64,000 nt of DNA from Otatea glauca (taxonomy: Eukaryota; Streptophyta; Magnoliopsida; Poales; Poaceae). The notes under the pieces are model-generated. The model ran no database searches. It had not been told where the DNA came from and worked only from the letters and a program-made list of their open reading frames with translations. The DNA lies in the NCBI GenBank assembly GCA_036346275.1, contig CM070722.1:24513336-24577335 (forward strand), in the 5' to 3' direction. This document shows positions 1 through 9,659 of this stretch, piece by piece (the stretch's first letter is position 1; the number at the start of each line of letters is the position of its first letter). The translations under genes and the position numbers were made by a program.

Positions 1-668
1 TTTTATGCCATGATCTATTTGTCACCCTAGGATGTGGAATTATAGTTGGTTAATATTGATAATCAACCTGGGCTAGTTAGACCGTCATAGATTGCTTAGC
101 CATGCCACGTCATCACATGTGTCCGAATGTTGATACTTAATCTTGACTAATGGAATATGGAACAATGTTTATGAATTGGTGTGTCATGTGTCGTCACATA
201 GTGATATCAAGTTGTAGTGGCGAGGAGGTCACACATCTAGATTGAAATGTTGATGGCATGTGGTGCTTGGTAATCAACTGGGGTGGTAATAATTTTAGAT
301 TGGGGCAAGTGGCAAGGGGCAGTGTGCCAAGGTGGGCCAGGGTTGGCAGGGGTATGATGAAGTCTTGCCTTAATCACCTTAAGGACTTAACCTTGCAAGC
401 CTTTGACTGAGTCCTTCTTGCAACCACATATGCGGAATGGGACAAATTTGAATAATTTGTGAAACCTAGATTTGCATTGTCGTGGTGAATAGTGAGTCCG
501 GTTACTGGGTTAACTCACATGGCGCAAGAGGGCCTGTTGTGGTGGTTTAACCCTTGATGTTGAAACCTTAGCGTGCGATCTTGGGTCTAGGTGTAGCATT
601 GTAAAGGTTTTATTACGATCACTCGCCTTGGTGGTGTTTGGTTGTATCGTGTGGGTAAAGTGCATAAC

Positions 669-725
669 CTCTGCAGAGTGTACAATCTATTGAATAGCCG
701 TGCTCACGGTATTGGGCAATGCTCG
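669..725 (+). other. Conserved LTR hairpin block, B 5' LTR copy
   Basis: Four short inverted repeats follow one another: CTCTG/CAGAG, CTATT-G-AATAG, CCGTG-CT-CACGG and GGGC-AAT-GCTC. The same chain occurs in the B 3' LTR, in both LTRs of A and, with compensated base changes, in D. It lies in the LTR downstream of the predicted TATA box, so it should be transcribed. Its role is unknown to me. Confidence 0.7.
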
Positions 726-977
726 GGAATTACAGTTAAGGGTTAGACTTTTGTTAAACGAAAACCTATTGGGATGGCAAGGTGCCATGGAAGGTGGAAA
801 TTGATTTAGGATTAGGAACTTGGTGTATTTCAGAAATACCGAATTTATTAATTACTGTATTTGTTTTACTGCTTTCCAATCTATTTATTATATTCTTGTT
901 AAATGCTGCTTTATTGCAAAATAGCCATATTAGCCATTCCTTTGGATTAAGCCAAGCATATAGAATATTAGACTTGC

Positions 978-982
978 ATTAC
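978..982. repeat. Target site duplication of element A (left copy, ATTAC)
   Basis: ATTAC directly precedes the TG of the A 5' LTR and recurs directly after the CA of the A 3' LTR at 12615-12619. Joining the flanks across A restores the B LTR sequence seen uninterrupted near 21483, with one copy of the 5 bp. Confidence 0.95.
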
Positions 983-1614
983 TGTAACATCCCAAAATTT
1001 GGCTTAATTAAGTTTTTATTTCTTATTTGTGCATTTGTGATTTTCTGGAATTTATTTGGATTTTTCTGGATTTATTTGAATTAATTCTTATTTCAAGTTT
1101 ATTGCTTTTTATTCAAAAGTATTTCAATCGGTGCAAAGTTAAAATAAAGTTTTGCCAAAAATATTTTATTTAAGTCCAGAATGTCTCAAAGTATTTATGA
1201 GATTTTCCTTGGATTTTTTTCCGGATTATTTTATTGCCTAAAACAAATTAAATGAATTTCTGGAATTAATTTAATTGAAAAACCTTCGGAAAAACACGAG
1301 CGATGAGCGGCCGTAGCCCATCTCTGTGGCAGGCCGGCCCGCTCGTGCAGCCCGCGAAGCCCAGCTTCCAGAAGCGTAGCGTCAGCCGTTAGATCGTCAT
1401 CCGACGACTGGGTGCGTATAGGAAACCCTAGACTCTCGGGCCGTTAGATCTTTGGATCGGCGTGGATTGTGCCACGTTGCAGCGAGGCTTGGCCGTTGAT
1501 CTTAAATCGTAGGGTGTCCGGTTATCGTCTCCGTTTCGGACTCTTCCGCCGCGCCGTCGTGTCTCCGGTGGACTCGGAGTCCGTGTCCATCGCCCGTACG
1601 CTCCTCCGACCGCC

Positions 1615-1622
1615 TATTTAAG
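1615..1622 (+). promoter_or_regulatory. TATA-like box of A 5' LTR (TATTTAAG)
   Basis: TATTTAAG lies at the end of a GC-rich stretch. The same sequence in the same context is at 10280-10287 in the 3' LTR, and element B has TATAAAAG at the equivalent place (19289). It is the probable core promoter for genomic RNA. Confidence 0.6.
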
Positions 1623-3249
1623 GAGCCCTTGGGTGCGTTGAGTTCCCGTTCGCGCGCGCATCAGAATCGCAAGACCTCGTCGTCCAGAACTCGCCGGAGC
1701 GTCTCGCGGAGTATCGTCGTCTTCTTCGCCGGCGGATTTTGTCTCAGGCGACGCCATTAGCAGCGGAGAAGCTTTGGTCCGTTGGATCTTCGTCGACGTC
1801 TCAGATACAGCCGCGTGTCCTCGGTGAGCTGTAAAACCTTCTTTAACCGCCGTCCGTTGGATCTCAAACCCGTGCTCGTGATCTTGCAGCGTGTGCATCG
1901 ATCGGCGGCCGTCCGATGGAATCTGGTGCACCAGTTGCGCCGTCGCCGCAACCAATCGGGCGTCGCCGCGTGTTGTCGGCGCTCGTGCCGAGGCGCCGTG
2001 AGCCGAAGTCACCGTGAGCGGTAGCGAGTTCGTGGACCGGTCCATACGCCGAGACGCGAGTCGCCACCCGATTGGTTCGGTCCAGTACGACGCCACGTGA
2101 CGTCATGATGACGCGAGAATCAGTTTTGAATAAAAATAAATCTGTTAATTTCGAATTTCGATTTTACGATTTGAAGATTTATTTCAAATTTCAAAAGGCT
2201 ATATCTTTTGCATCGTAACTCGGATTTGAGTGGTTCCAGTTTCTAAAAATTTGTAAAATTTAGATCTATTTAATGGTGAATTTTATTTTATTTTTGGAGT
2301 TCATTTCTCTCTGTTTTGGTATTTATTTGCTTTTCTTCTTGATGACGCGTGAGGCGTTGAATTGTGCGACGCTTCGGAGGAAGACCTAGCAACCCAAGAG
2401 CAAGCTTCAGATCAAGATCAGGACCTATTCCAAGGCAAGTTGTGCTTTGATCATGTCGAACCCATGTTTATAAAATTGCTATGTTTGATTTACACTAGTG
2501 CATATATTTCAAATATACATCTGTTTCAAATTAGATTGGGCTTAGCTAATATACCAGATTGATCTATACCCTACCTTGTCATTGTATGCCATGATCCATT
2601 GTCACCCTAGATTGGTTTAATATAGTTGGTTAATAATTATAATCAACATTGGAGGTTTAGTCCGTAATAGTTGCTTAGCCTTGCCACGTCATCACATGTG
2701 CATAATCTTTGATAATTAATCTTGATTAATGGAATATGGAACAATGTTATGAACTTGTGTGCTATGTGGGATCACACGATTAGATTGAGTTGTTGTGGCG
2801 AATCATGTCACGCAGCGATGTTGAATTGTTGATGGCACGTGGTGCTTAGTAATCAAGCGGGTGATAATAACTTAGATTGGGGCAAGTGCCAAGGGCGAGG
2901 ATGCCAAGGTGGGCTGATGGGCGGAGGGTATGTGGAAGTCTTGCCTTGATCACACTAAGGACTTAACCTTGCAAGCCTTTGACTGAGTCAATCATGCAAC
3001 CACATGTCAGTATGGGCCACCTAGTGAGTAATTTGCAATGTCTTAATTTTGGTACTATCGTGGTCGGTGTGAGTTCCGAGTTATGGTGTAATTCACATGG
3101 CGCAAGAGGGGGCCCTGGATGTAGTAACCGGTCCACGAGTGTTGAATCCTTAGCGGGTAGTATCAGGTTAATCCGAGCATTGTAAAGGCTTTGTTATAAT
3201 CACTCGCCTTGGTGGTGTTTGGTTGTATCACGTGGGTAAAGTGCATAAC

Positions 3250-3305
3250 CTCTGCAGAGTGTGAAACTATTCGGATAGCCGTGCTCATGGTATTGAGCAA
3301 TGCTC
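3250..3305 (+). other. Conserved LTR hairpin block, A 5' LTR copy
   Basis: There are consecutive stems CTCTG/CAGAG (3250-3259), CTATTC/GGATAG (3267-3278), CCGTG-CT-CATGG (3279-3290) and GAGC-AAT-GCTC (3295-3305). Where A differs from B, pairing is kept by G-U wobbles. The upstream neighbour GTGGGTAAAGTGC is also shared with B and D. Confidence 0.75.
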
Positions 3306-3961
3306 GGGAATTCTGATTAAGGGTTAGCTTAATAAATTGGACAACTTGGTTGGGATGGTGGAATGCCATGTGGAAGATGGAATTTGACTTAGGATTGGAA
3401 ACTTGGTTTACCCGAAAATATGAATTTATTTACTATCGTTATTTGTTTCTGATCTTTACAATCTATTTATTGTATTTGTTCATAAATCTCGCTTATTGCA
3501 AAATAGCCATGATAGCCTGTCCATTGGAATAAACCTTACATATAGATACATAGAATTGCATTACATGCACAACTTGTTGAGTGCTTTAAGTACTCACCCT
3601 TGCCAAACAACAATAATCAACAGTTGAAGAATCTACACTGTGTTGGAAGATGAAGTCCAAGAAGACACGAGTCATTAGGGTTAGAGCCTTGTCGGTTGCT
3701 GTGGTGGTGATGAGCCATCTCGTTTCTACTTTCCATTTGCTTAATTATTAGTTTATATTTTGGTCTTGCCTGCGTGGTTTAATAATGTAAGTTGGTCATA
3801 AGATCATACATTTAGCTATATCAATAAATGAACTATTATTCTATTATCGTTGTGTATGATGTGATATGTACCAATGTTAAGTGTGTGCACTAGCGTTGAT
3901 CCAGGACTAGTGCGGTAAACACACGGTGGGTTCGAATCGATGGATTCGGGTCCTTCAGAGG

Positions 3962-3972
3962 TGGTATCGAGC
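3962..3972 (+). promoter_or_regulatory. Primer binding site of element A (TGGTATCGAGC)
   Basis: It sits four bases after the 5' LTR. It matches the usual plant initiator-Met tRNA primer site TGGTATCAGAGC except for one missing base. Element B has the same shortened form and D has TGGTATTAGAGC. Confidence 0.85.
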
Positions 3973-4211
3973 ATACCGATTGTAGGTCTTGGCCTAGATA
4001 GTGGAGGTGTCTGTGAGAGTCCAAAACTATTTTCTAAAAGAAAATCTAAACTTGACTAATAAAACACTCTCGACTCATCTCATTCTCTACTTCTCGCCTT
4101 TGCTGAATTTACCCGTTTTACTTGCCGTTTCGAGTGGAGAACTTATTCAAAGTTCTTGTGAAGCAGATGCCGATCGTTCCGACCTTTGAGGAGTCAGCTG
4201 GCGGCTACGCC

Positions 4212-4642
4212 ATGGAGGTGTGGAGAATACTTCAGACGCTTGGAGGCTTCTATCGTCCGCTTTACCGAGGAGGCAGTTGGTCAGTGAATGGTGTACACCA
4301 AGGATTTATTTGCAAGGTGATTATCTACGCTCGAGAGAACGAGGAAGCTAGCAGGCCAATCAACATCTCTGCCAGAAGATTCTCGTACGAGGTTGCAATT
4401 CAGGAGGTCGCTCGCCTTGCTCTTCGCCGTGTCTGCCGCGACTCGCCGGCGAGCTTCACGACTCGATGTTCGCCTTCACCCGGATGTGCAAGCATCGGCG
4501 CCGACGGATCGTGGAGGGCGAGTGTGCCACACCACACACCTTGCGGAGTTCGCCCTTGCCGGGAGGATCATATGAGAGATACTACTCGGGAGCTGGAGAC
4601 GTATGCGAGGCACTCAGAGTAGCAGAGCAGAGCTTGAGGTGA
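4212..4642 (+). pseudogene. Leader reading frame upstream of gag in A, double-stranded-RNA-binding-like, frameshifted
   Basis: Between primer site and gag lies a reading frame whose product is also recognisable in element B at 13243-13640. I chose the ATG at 4212 because GCCATGGA is identical in both copies and upstream frames differ. The frame reads to about 4450 and continues in another frame from about 4466 to the stop at 4640-4642. Shared residues include a W-R-[IV]-L-Q core, GGF, RPL, NGVH, GF, K-[VL]-II and ARE. It then has an alanine-rich helix-like end (LALRR) and a second block with RIVEG and SSP. The alternation of beta-like and alanine-rich helical segments recalls a dsRNA-binding fold, but that is inference. 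I do not recognise the protein. It may be a host fragment captured before A and B diverged. Confidence 0.5.
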
Positions 4643-5173
4643 CCGTGCTTGACCATCGGGATGATCACCGAGGTGGGAGAGGCCACGAGGCGATGAGGAC
4701 GAGTGGGCGCGTGACTCGAGGAGTTCAGAGCCGCAGAGGAGTCGAGGAGGATCCCGAGGAGCGAGAGTGGGAGGAGGGGAGTGCAGACCCGTTGTTGCAG
4801 AGGACCCGTAGTAGGTCATCGTGATAGGTTCGCTCCTATGCCACCCATCCGCCGGTGTATCGTCGGATCACCTCACCAGTTGGTGGATGAGTGAGTGTCG
4901 ACCTTGGAGCGTGTTGAGACTCGAGTGTGAGTCGCGTCTTTAAGTTAGTCTTTACCTTTCTAGTTGACGTTAAGGTTTCGTGTTTAGTTTGCTTCTTTGT
5001 ATTGCTGAGTGTGCAGTATGTGTTGCAAAGTTTGTAGGCTTAAATAAGCAGCCATACCAAGATTAAATAAAGAATTATTTCAGTTTGGGTATGACCTATT
5101 TTCCCCGCTTTAGAAATTCTTACTTCTTATCTATGCTACATCTACCTTTCCTAACCTAAGAGGCAATCATCAG

Positions 5174-6385
5174 ATGGTGAATACTCGAGGAAACAACGGA
5201 GCTTCAGGAAGTGGACTGCGCCAGAACGACAACCCCAATGACGGAGGCAGCCCTCAACCACCACCAATTGACATGCAGAATCTGGGAGCGTTTCTTGCCG
5301 CACAGACTCAACTAATGCAGACTATGATGCAGCAGATGCAACAGATGACCAACGCAGCAGCCAACAATAACAACCCTGTAGCTCAGAACAACCATGGTGG
5401 ACCCCGACCTCACTCAAAGCTATCAGATTTTATGAGGACTAGGCCACCAACCTTCTCAGGAAATGTGAATCCTTTGGAAGCCGATGGACCGCTTAGAACT
5501 ATTGAGAAGAAGTGCATATCACGCAATGTGAAGGCAATGAGAAGGTGCTCTCGCTCTCATCAATTGGAAGGAACCGCGAGAATGGTGGGAGAATTCTGTG
5601 CGCTCATGGAGCCCCACAAGAGATCACTTGGGAAGAGTTTACTAATGCTTTTGCCGATTACCATGTCCCGGAGGGAATGATGGACCTCAAGAAGGAAGAG
5701 TTCAGGGCTCTGAAGCAAGGAGGCCAACCAGTGGCCGAGTACCTGAATAAATTTACCAGATTAGCTCGCTATGCCCTCAAGACGAGCGGCAGATAAAGCT
5801 AAGCGATCTAGTTTCATGAAGGGATGAACTCGGGATGCAGTGGGGTGATTACCCACAACTTTCCAGTTTTGAGAGCTAGTGAATAAGGCTTTAATCTTAG
5901 AGGATAAGCGCAAGGAGTTGGGTGAAACCGTAGCGCTTGATGAATAATCGGTGGGCGCCCAAACCACCTACGTTTGAGGATGTCACCGCAACAATTTGCT
6001 AGATTCCAACCCACACCGTGAACAAGACATCAACCTCGCACCACGCATACCTGCCAACCAAAACTTTTAGACACGGCCGACAGGCAACAATGCACCAGGA
6101 GGAAACCAGCAGTCTGCAGTGAAAAGGTGCTATACCTGCAACAAGCCAGGGCACTTTTCTAATAGGTGTCCACAGAAGGGAGGCATCACGCCAGTTCGTT
6201 TTAACTTGAGAACAACACCTGCCAAGGCACCAGCCTCAGGAGGAAATTGGGTGCCAGGACAAGCTGGAGCAACCCCGCAATCAACAGTGCGTGGAAGGAT
6301 CAACCACATCACCGCAGATGGAGCTCAGGAAGCTACAGACGTCGTACTGGGTAAGTTCTGGTTAACTCGATTAGACCGCTACTGA
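5174..6385 (+). pseudogene. gag: Element A gag (frameshifted)
   Basis: This is the capsid/nucleocapsid gene of a chromovirus. The start at 5174 (MVNTRG) is shared with B gag at 14187. After a Gln/Asn-rich segment comes the conserved KLSDFMRTRPPTF motif and the capsid region. That region continues in a second frame (5512-5796) and is interrupted again around 5790-6110. A CCHC zinc knuckle with spacing C-x2-C-x4-H-x4-C is intact at about 6128-6170. At least two frameshifts and an internal stop separate the parts, so no full Gag can be made. It would package genomic RNA in virus-like particles. Confidence 0.85.
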
Positions 6386-6387
6386 TT

Positions 6388-6740
6388 TTGTTTGATTACG
6401 GAGCTTCGCATTCGTTTGTTTCTCAAAGTTTTGCAACCAAGAATGGATTTAAAGTGGTGAATCTTAAGTGTGTGCTCTTAGTCCAAGCCCGGGATCCGAG
6501 CTTAGATCTAGCCTTGGGTGTTTGGGAGCTAAGTTGCTTATGGATGGGATAAATTTCTAGCGAATCTTATCTTGATAGATCGCAATCCTAGACGTCATCC
6601 TTGGAATGGATTGGTGTCAAAGCATAAGGTATTTTAGATTGTGGCCGAAGGATTGTAACTTTGGAAGGCCCTAGTGGCAAGAAAGTGGAGTTTCAAGCGA
6701 CCGATTCGAGATGGGCGATTAGTGGTCAGCAGTGTGAAAG
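6388..6740 (+). pseudogene. Element A protease region (degenerate)
   Basis: Between the zinc knuckle and RT, one frame reads LFD-Y-GASHSFVS near 6388-6425. This is the aspartic protease active-site loop, where the family normally has D-[ST]-G-A. The Ser/Thr after the catalytic Asp is Tyr here. The rest of the domain is spread over several frames with stops. In a working element it would cleave the Gag-Pol polyprotein. Confidence 0.6.
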
Positions 6741-6755
6741 CCATCGGCATGGAAG

Positions 6756-7935
6756 ATGTGCGATGAGTCGAGAATACCGGATGTGTTTCGGAAGATTTGC
6801 GGGATTGCCACGGACCGTGATATCGAGTTCGTGATCGAGTTAGCGCCAGGACAAAGACCGATATCAAAGAGACCATATCGGATGCCTCTTGACGAGTTAG
6901 TGGAAATGAAAAAGCGATTGTGGGCGCAAGAAAAAGGCTTCATTAGACCTAGTTCATCACCGGAGAGCCCGGTTTTGTTTGTTCGCAAGAAGGATGGAAG
7001 TCTTAGAATGTGCATCGATTATCGTGCACTTAATGAAGTAACGATCAAGAATAAGTATCCGTTGCCCGGGATCGACGACTTATTTGATCGATTAAGAGGA
7101 GTGAGTTTTTCCAAGATAGATCTTCGTTCGTGATACCATCGATTGAAGATCCGAGCGGAGGATGTGCCAAAGGCTGCGTTTTACGCGATATGGACATTAT
7201 GAGTTCACAGTCATGTCATTTGGATTGACTAATGCCCCGGCATATTTCATGAACATGATGAATAAGGTTTTCATGGAATATTTGGATAAGTTTGTTGTAG
7301 TCTTCATAGACGATATTTTGGTTTACTCGAAGACAGAGGAAGAGCACGCAGAACATCTAAGAATGGTTTTAGAGAGGTTGCGAGAACATCAGCTATATGC
7401 TAAGTTTAGCAAGTGTGAGTTTTGGAAGGAAAAAGTCGAATTTCTTGGTCATGTAATGACTACTAAAGGAGTTGTAGTTGACCCCAGTAAAGTGGGCGCA
7501 GTGTTGCATTGGGAGCCACCGAGGTGTTTTACTCAGATTCGTAGTTTTCTGGGAATGGCGGGATACTACCGTCGGTTCATAGAAGGATTCTCGACAATTG
7601 CTAAACCCTTACGCAGCTTGTTGAAGAAAGAAAAGAAGTTTGCATGGGCCAGAGTGCGAGAAAAGTTTCATGGAATTAAAGAAGCGTTTAACAATGACCC
7701 CGTATTAGTGTTGCGGATGTGCGTAATGGATTTGATATTTATTGCGATGCTTGAAGCAAGGCTTGGGATGCGTGTTAATGCAAGAGGCAAAGTCGTTGCT
7801 TATGCGTCGAGACAGTTGAGACCACATGAAGTGAATTACCCAACGCATGATTTGGAGTTAGCCGTAGTGCATGCTTTAAAGATATGGCGTCATTATCTCA
7901 TAGGAAATAGATGTGAGATATATACGAGACCATAA
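6756..7935 (+). pseudogene. Element A reverse transcriptase and RNase H (broken)
   Basis: The N-terminal RT half (6756-7133) has PYRMPLDEL, GFIRPSSSP, FVRKKDGSLRMCIDYRALN and KNKYPLPGID. It ends at a TGA after KIDLRS. The second half (7162-7935) has the fingers/palm motif FGLTNAPAYF and the catalytic FIDD (about 7305). The connection and an RNase H tail follow with YASRQLRPHEVNYPTHDLE. Part of the RNase H core around 7690-7800 is eroded. It would copy genomic RNA into cDNA, but the stop and frameshift between the halves make it inactive. Confidence 0.9.
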
Positions 7936-7970
7936 GAGCACAAATACATATTCACCCAAGCGGACTGAAT

Positions 7971-9119
7971 ATGAGGCAGCGAAGGTGGCTGGAGCTAATA
8001 AAGGATTATAATGTGGGAATCCATTATCATCCCGGAAAAGCCAATGTAGTAGCCGATGCTCTGAGTCGGAAAAGCCATAGCGCCAATACGTTAACAATGG
8101 AGGATCAACCAGAATTATGCAAGGAATTCCAGAAGCTAAGATTGGAAGTCGTTCCGCAAGGAAGTGTAGCTGCACTAGAAGTAAAGCCAACACTGGAAGA
8201 TCAGATTAGAGAAGGTCAGAAGGATGACGATAAAATTTCTAAAATCAAGGCTAAAAAGGAAGAAGGCCTAGCCGTAGATTTCACTCTGGATGAGCAAGGA
8301 ACTATGTTCTTCAAGGGCCGAATTTGTGTGCCGAATAAAAAGGAACTAAAACAGCTAATTCTAGAGGAAGCTCACGATTCAAAGTACTTGATTCATCCAG
8401 GAAGTGCTAAGATGTATCAGGATTTGAAAGAGAGATTCTGGTGGCCTAATATGAAGCGTGAAGTAGCTGAGCATGTTGCATTATGCGACGTATGCCAGAG
8501 GGTAAAGGCTATGCATCAAAGACCCGCTGGTCTGTTGCAGCCGTTGAAAATTCCGGAATGGAAGTGGGAGGAAATCGGAATGGACTTTATCACCGGGTTA
8601 CCTAAGACTCAGAGGGGTTACGATTCCATTTGGGTTATTGTGGATCGTCTAACCAAGGTCGCCCATTTTATCCCAGTAAAGACCACTTACTCGGGAGATC
8701 GTTTAGCAGAGCTATACATGTCAAGGATTGTATGCTTGCATGGAGTGCCCAAGAAGATTGTGTCAGACAGGGGTACCCAATTTACCTCAAGATTTTGGAA
8801 TAAGTTGCACGAAGCCATGGGAACTCGTCTGAATTTCAGTACAGCATATCACCCGCAGACAGATGGTCAGACCGAAAGAGTGAATCAGATTTTAGAGGAT
8901 ATGTTGAGAGCTTGTGCTTTAGCTTATGCTACGTCATGGGATAAATGTTTGCCATACGCAGAATTCAGTTACAATAATAGTTATCAAGCTAGCCTGCAGA
9001 TGTCCCCGTTTGAGGCATTGTATGGGCGTGCTTGTCGTACTCTATTAAATTGGAGCGAAGCAGGAGAGCGCTTGGTTTTGGGCCGATATTCTCGAGAAGC
9101 CAAAGCCAAGTTGCAATGA
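7971..9119 (+). pseudogene. Element A integrase, catalytic core intact in one 382-aa frame
   Basis: This is the best preserved frame of A. It starts with the end of RNase H (YHPGKANVVADALSRK), then the HHCC zinc domain (H-x3-H in the HDSKYLIHPG segment, CDVC about 30 residues on). The DDE core follows: the first Asp in MDFITGLP, the second in VSDRGTQFTS, and the Glu in TDGQTERVNQ. The frame ends at a stop at 9117-9119 shortly before the C-terminal domain, which resumes at 9184. It would insert cDNA into the genome. Confidence 0.9.
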
Positions 9120-9183
9120 TCGAGAAAGGTTGAAGATAGCACAGTCAAGGCGGAAAAGCTACACGAGATAACCGTCGCGAGAT

Positions 9184-9618
9184 TTGAGTTTTGAACCAGA
9201 AGATTATGTGTATCTCAGGGTTACCCCTCTTAAGGGCGTTAAAAGATTTCATGTTAAAGGGAAGCTTGCACCAAGATATGTCGGTCCGTTCAAGATTCTG
9301 AGCCATCGAGGAGAGGTGGCTTATCAATTACAGTTGCCTCAGTCCTTGGCAGGAGTGCATGATGTATTCCATGTGTCGCAGCTTAAGAAGTGTCTCAGAG
9401 TGCCAACGGAGCAAACCCCATTGGATGCAATAGAGCTGCAAGAAGATTTGACTTATAAAGAGCAACCGGTCAGAATTTTGGATGTTATGGATCGCAAGAC
9501 CAGAAACAAGTCTATTCGCTTTTGCAGAGTTCAGTGGAGCAATCATTCCGAAAGTGAAACCACTTGGGAGCGAGAAGAAGATTTGAAGTCAGAATTCCCA
9601 AACCTATTCTCTAGTTAG
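9184..9618 (+). pseudogene. Element A integrase C-terminus with chromodomain
   Basis: The frame opens with the GPY/F module (KLAPRYVGPFKIL) and the linker DVFHVSQLKKCL. It closes with a chromodomain (about 9445-9600; residues PVRILD, VQWSN and ETTWE typical of group II chromodomains) and the stop at 9616-9618. In chromoviruses this domain directs insertion to heterochromatin, which fits a nested transposon block. It is separated from the core by a stop and a short out-of-frame segment. Confidence 0.9.
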
Positions 9619-9645
9619 CCCTGAATCTCGGATCGAGAATCTGTT

Positions 9646-9659
9646 AAGGGGGGGAGGTT
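9646..9659 (+). promoter_or_regulatory. Polypurine tract of element A
   Basis: AAGGGGGGGGAGG lies directly before the 3' LTR and would prime plus-strand DNA synthesis. B has a shorter AGGGGAGG at the same place. Confidence 0.85.

Larger units (their letters stand above)
1..982 (+). mobile_element. Element B 5' LTR, left portion (cut by window edge and by element A)
   Basis: This stretch is nearly identical to positions about 20496-21486 inside the complete 3' LTR of element B, so it is the transcribed downstream part of the B 5' LTR. It enters from the left edge and is broken at 983 by insertion of element A. The LTR resumes at 12620. It holds the conserved hairpin block (669-725) also found in the LTRs of A and D. 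It has no convincing protein-coding content. The short frame just before the break is LTR sequence that reads on into A. Confidence 0.9.
983..3957 (+). repeat. Element A 5' LTR (2975 bp)
   Basis: The LTR begins TGTAACATCCC and ends ..TCCTTCA, where the 3' LTR has ..TCCTTACA. It opens with AT-rich DNA, then has a GC-rich promoter region with a TATTTAAG box at 1615. A transcribed region follows with a block around GGCTATATCTTTTGCATC (2200-2290), the hairpin chain at 3250-3305, and the end next to the primer site. It aligns along its whole length to 9660-12614 with scattered substitutions and small indels. No open frame here looks coding. Confidence 0.95.

Noticed and set aside
1614..2106. Overlapping open frames on both strands in the GC-rich part of the A LTR
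   Set aside because: Long frames are expected in GC-rich DNA. The same frames are broken in the A 3' LTR, and no protein features are present.
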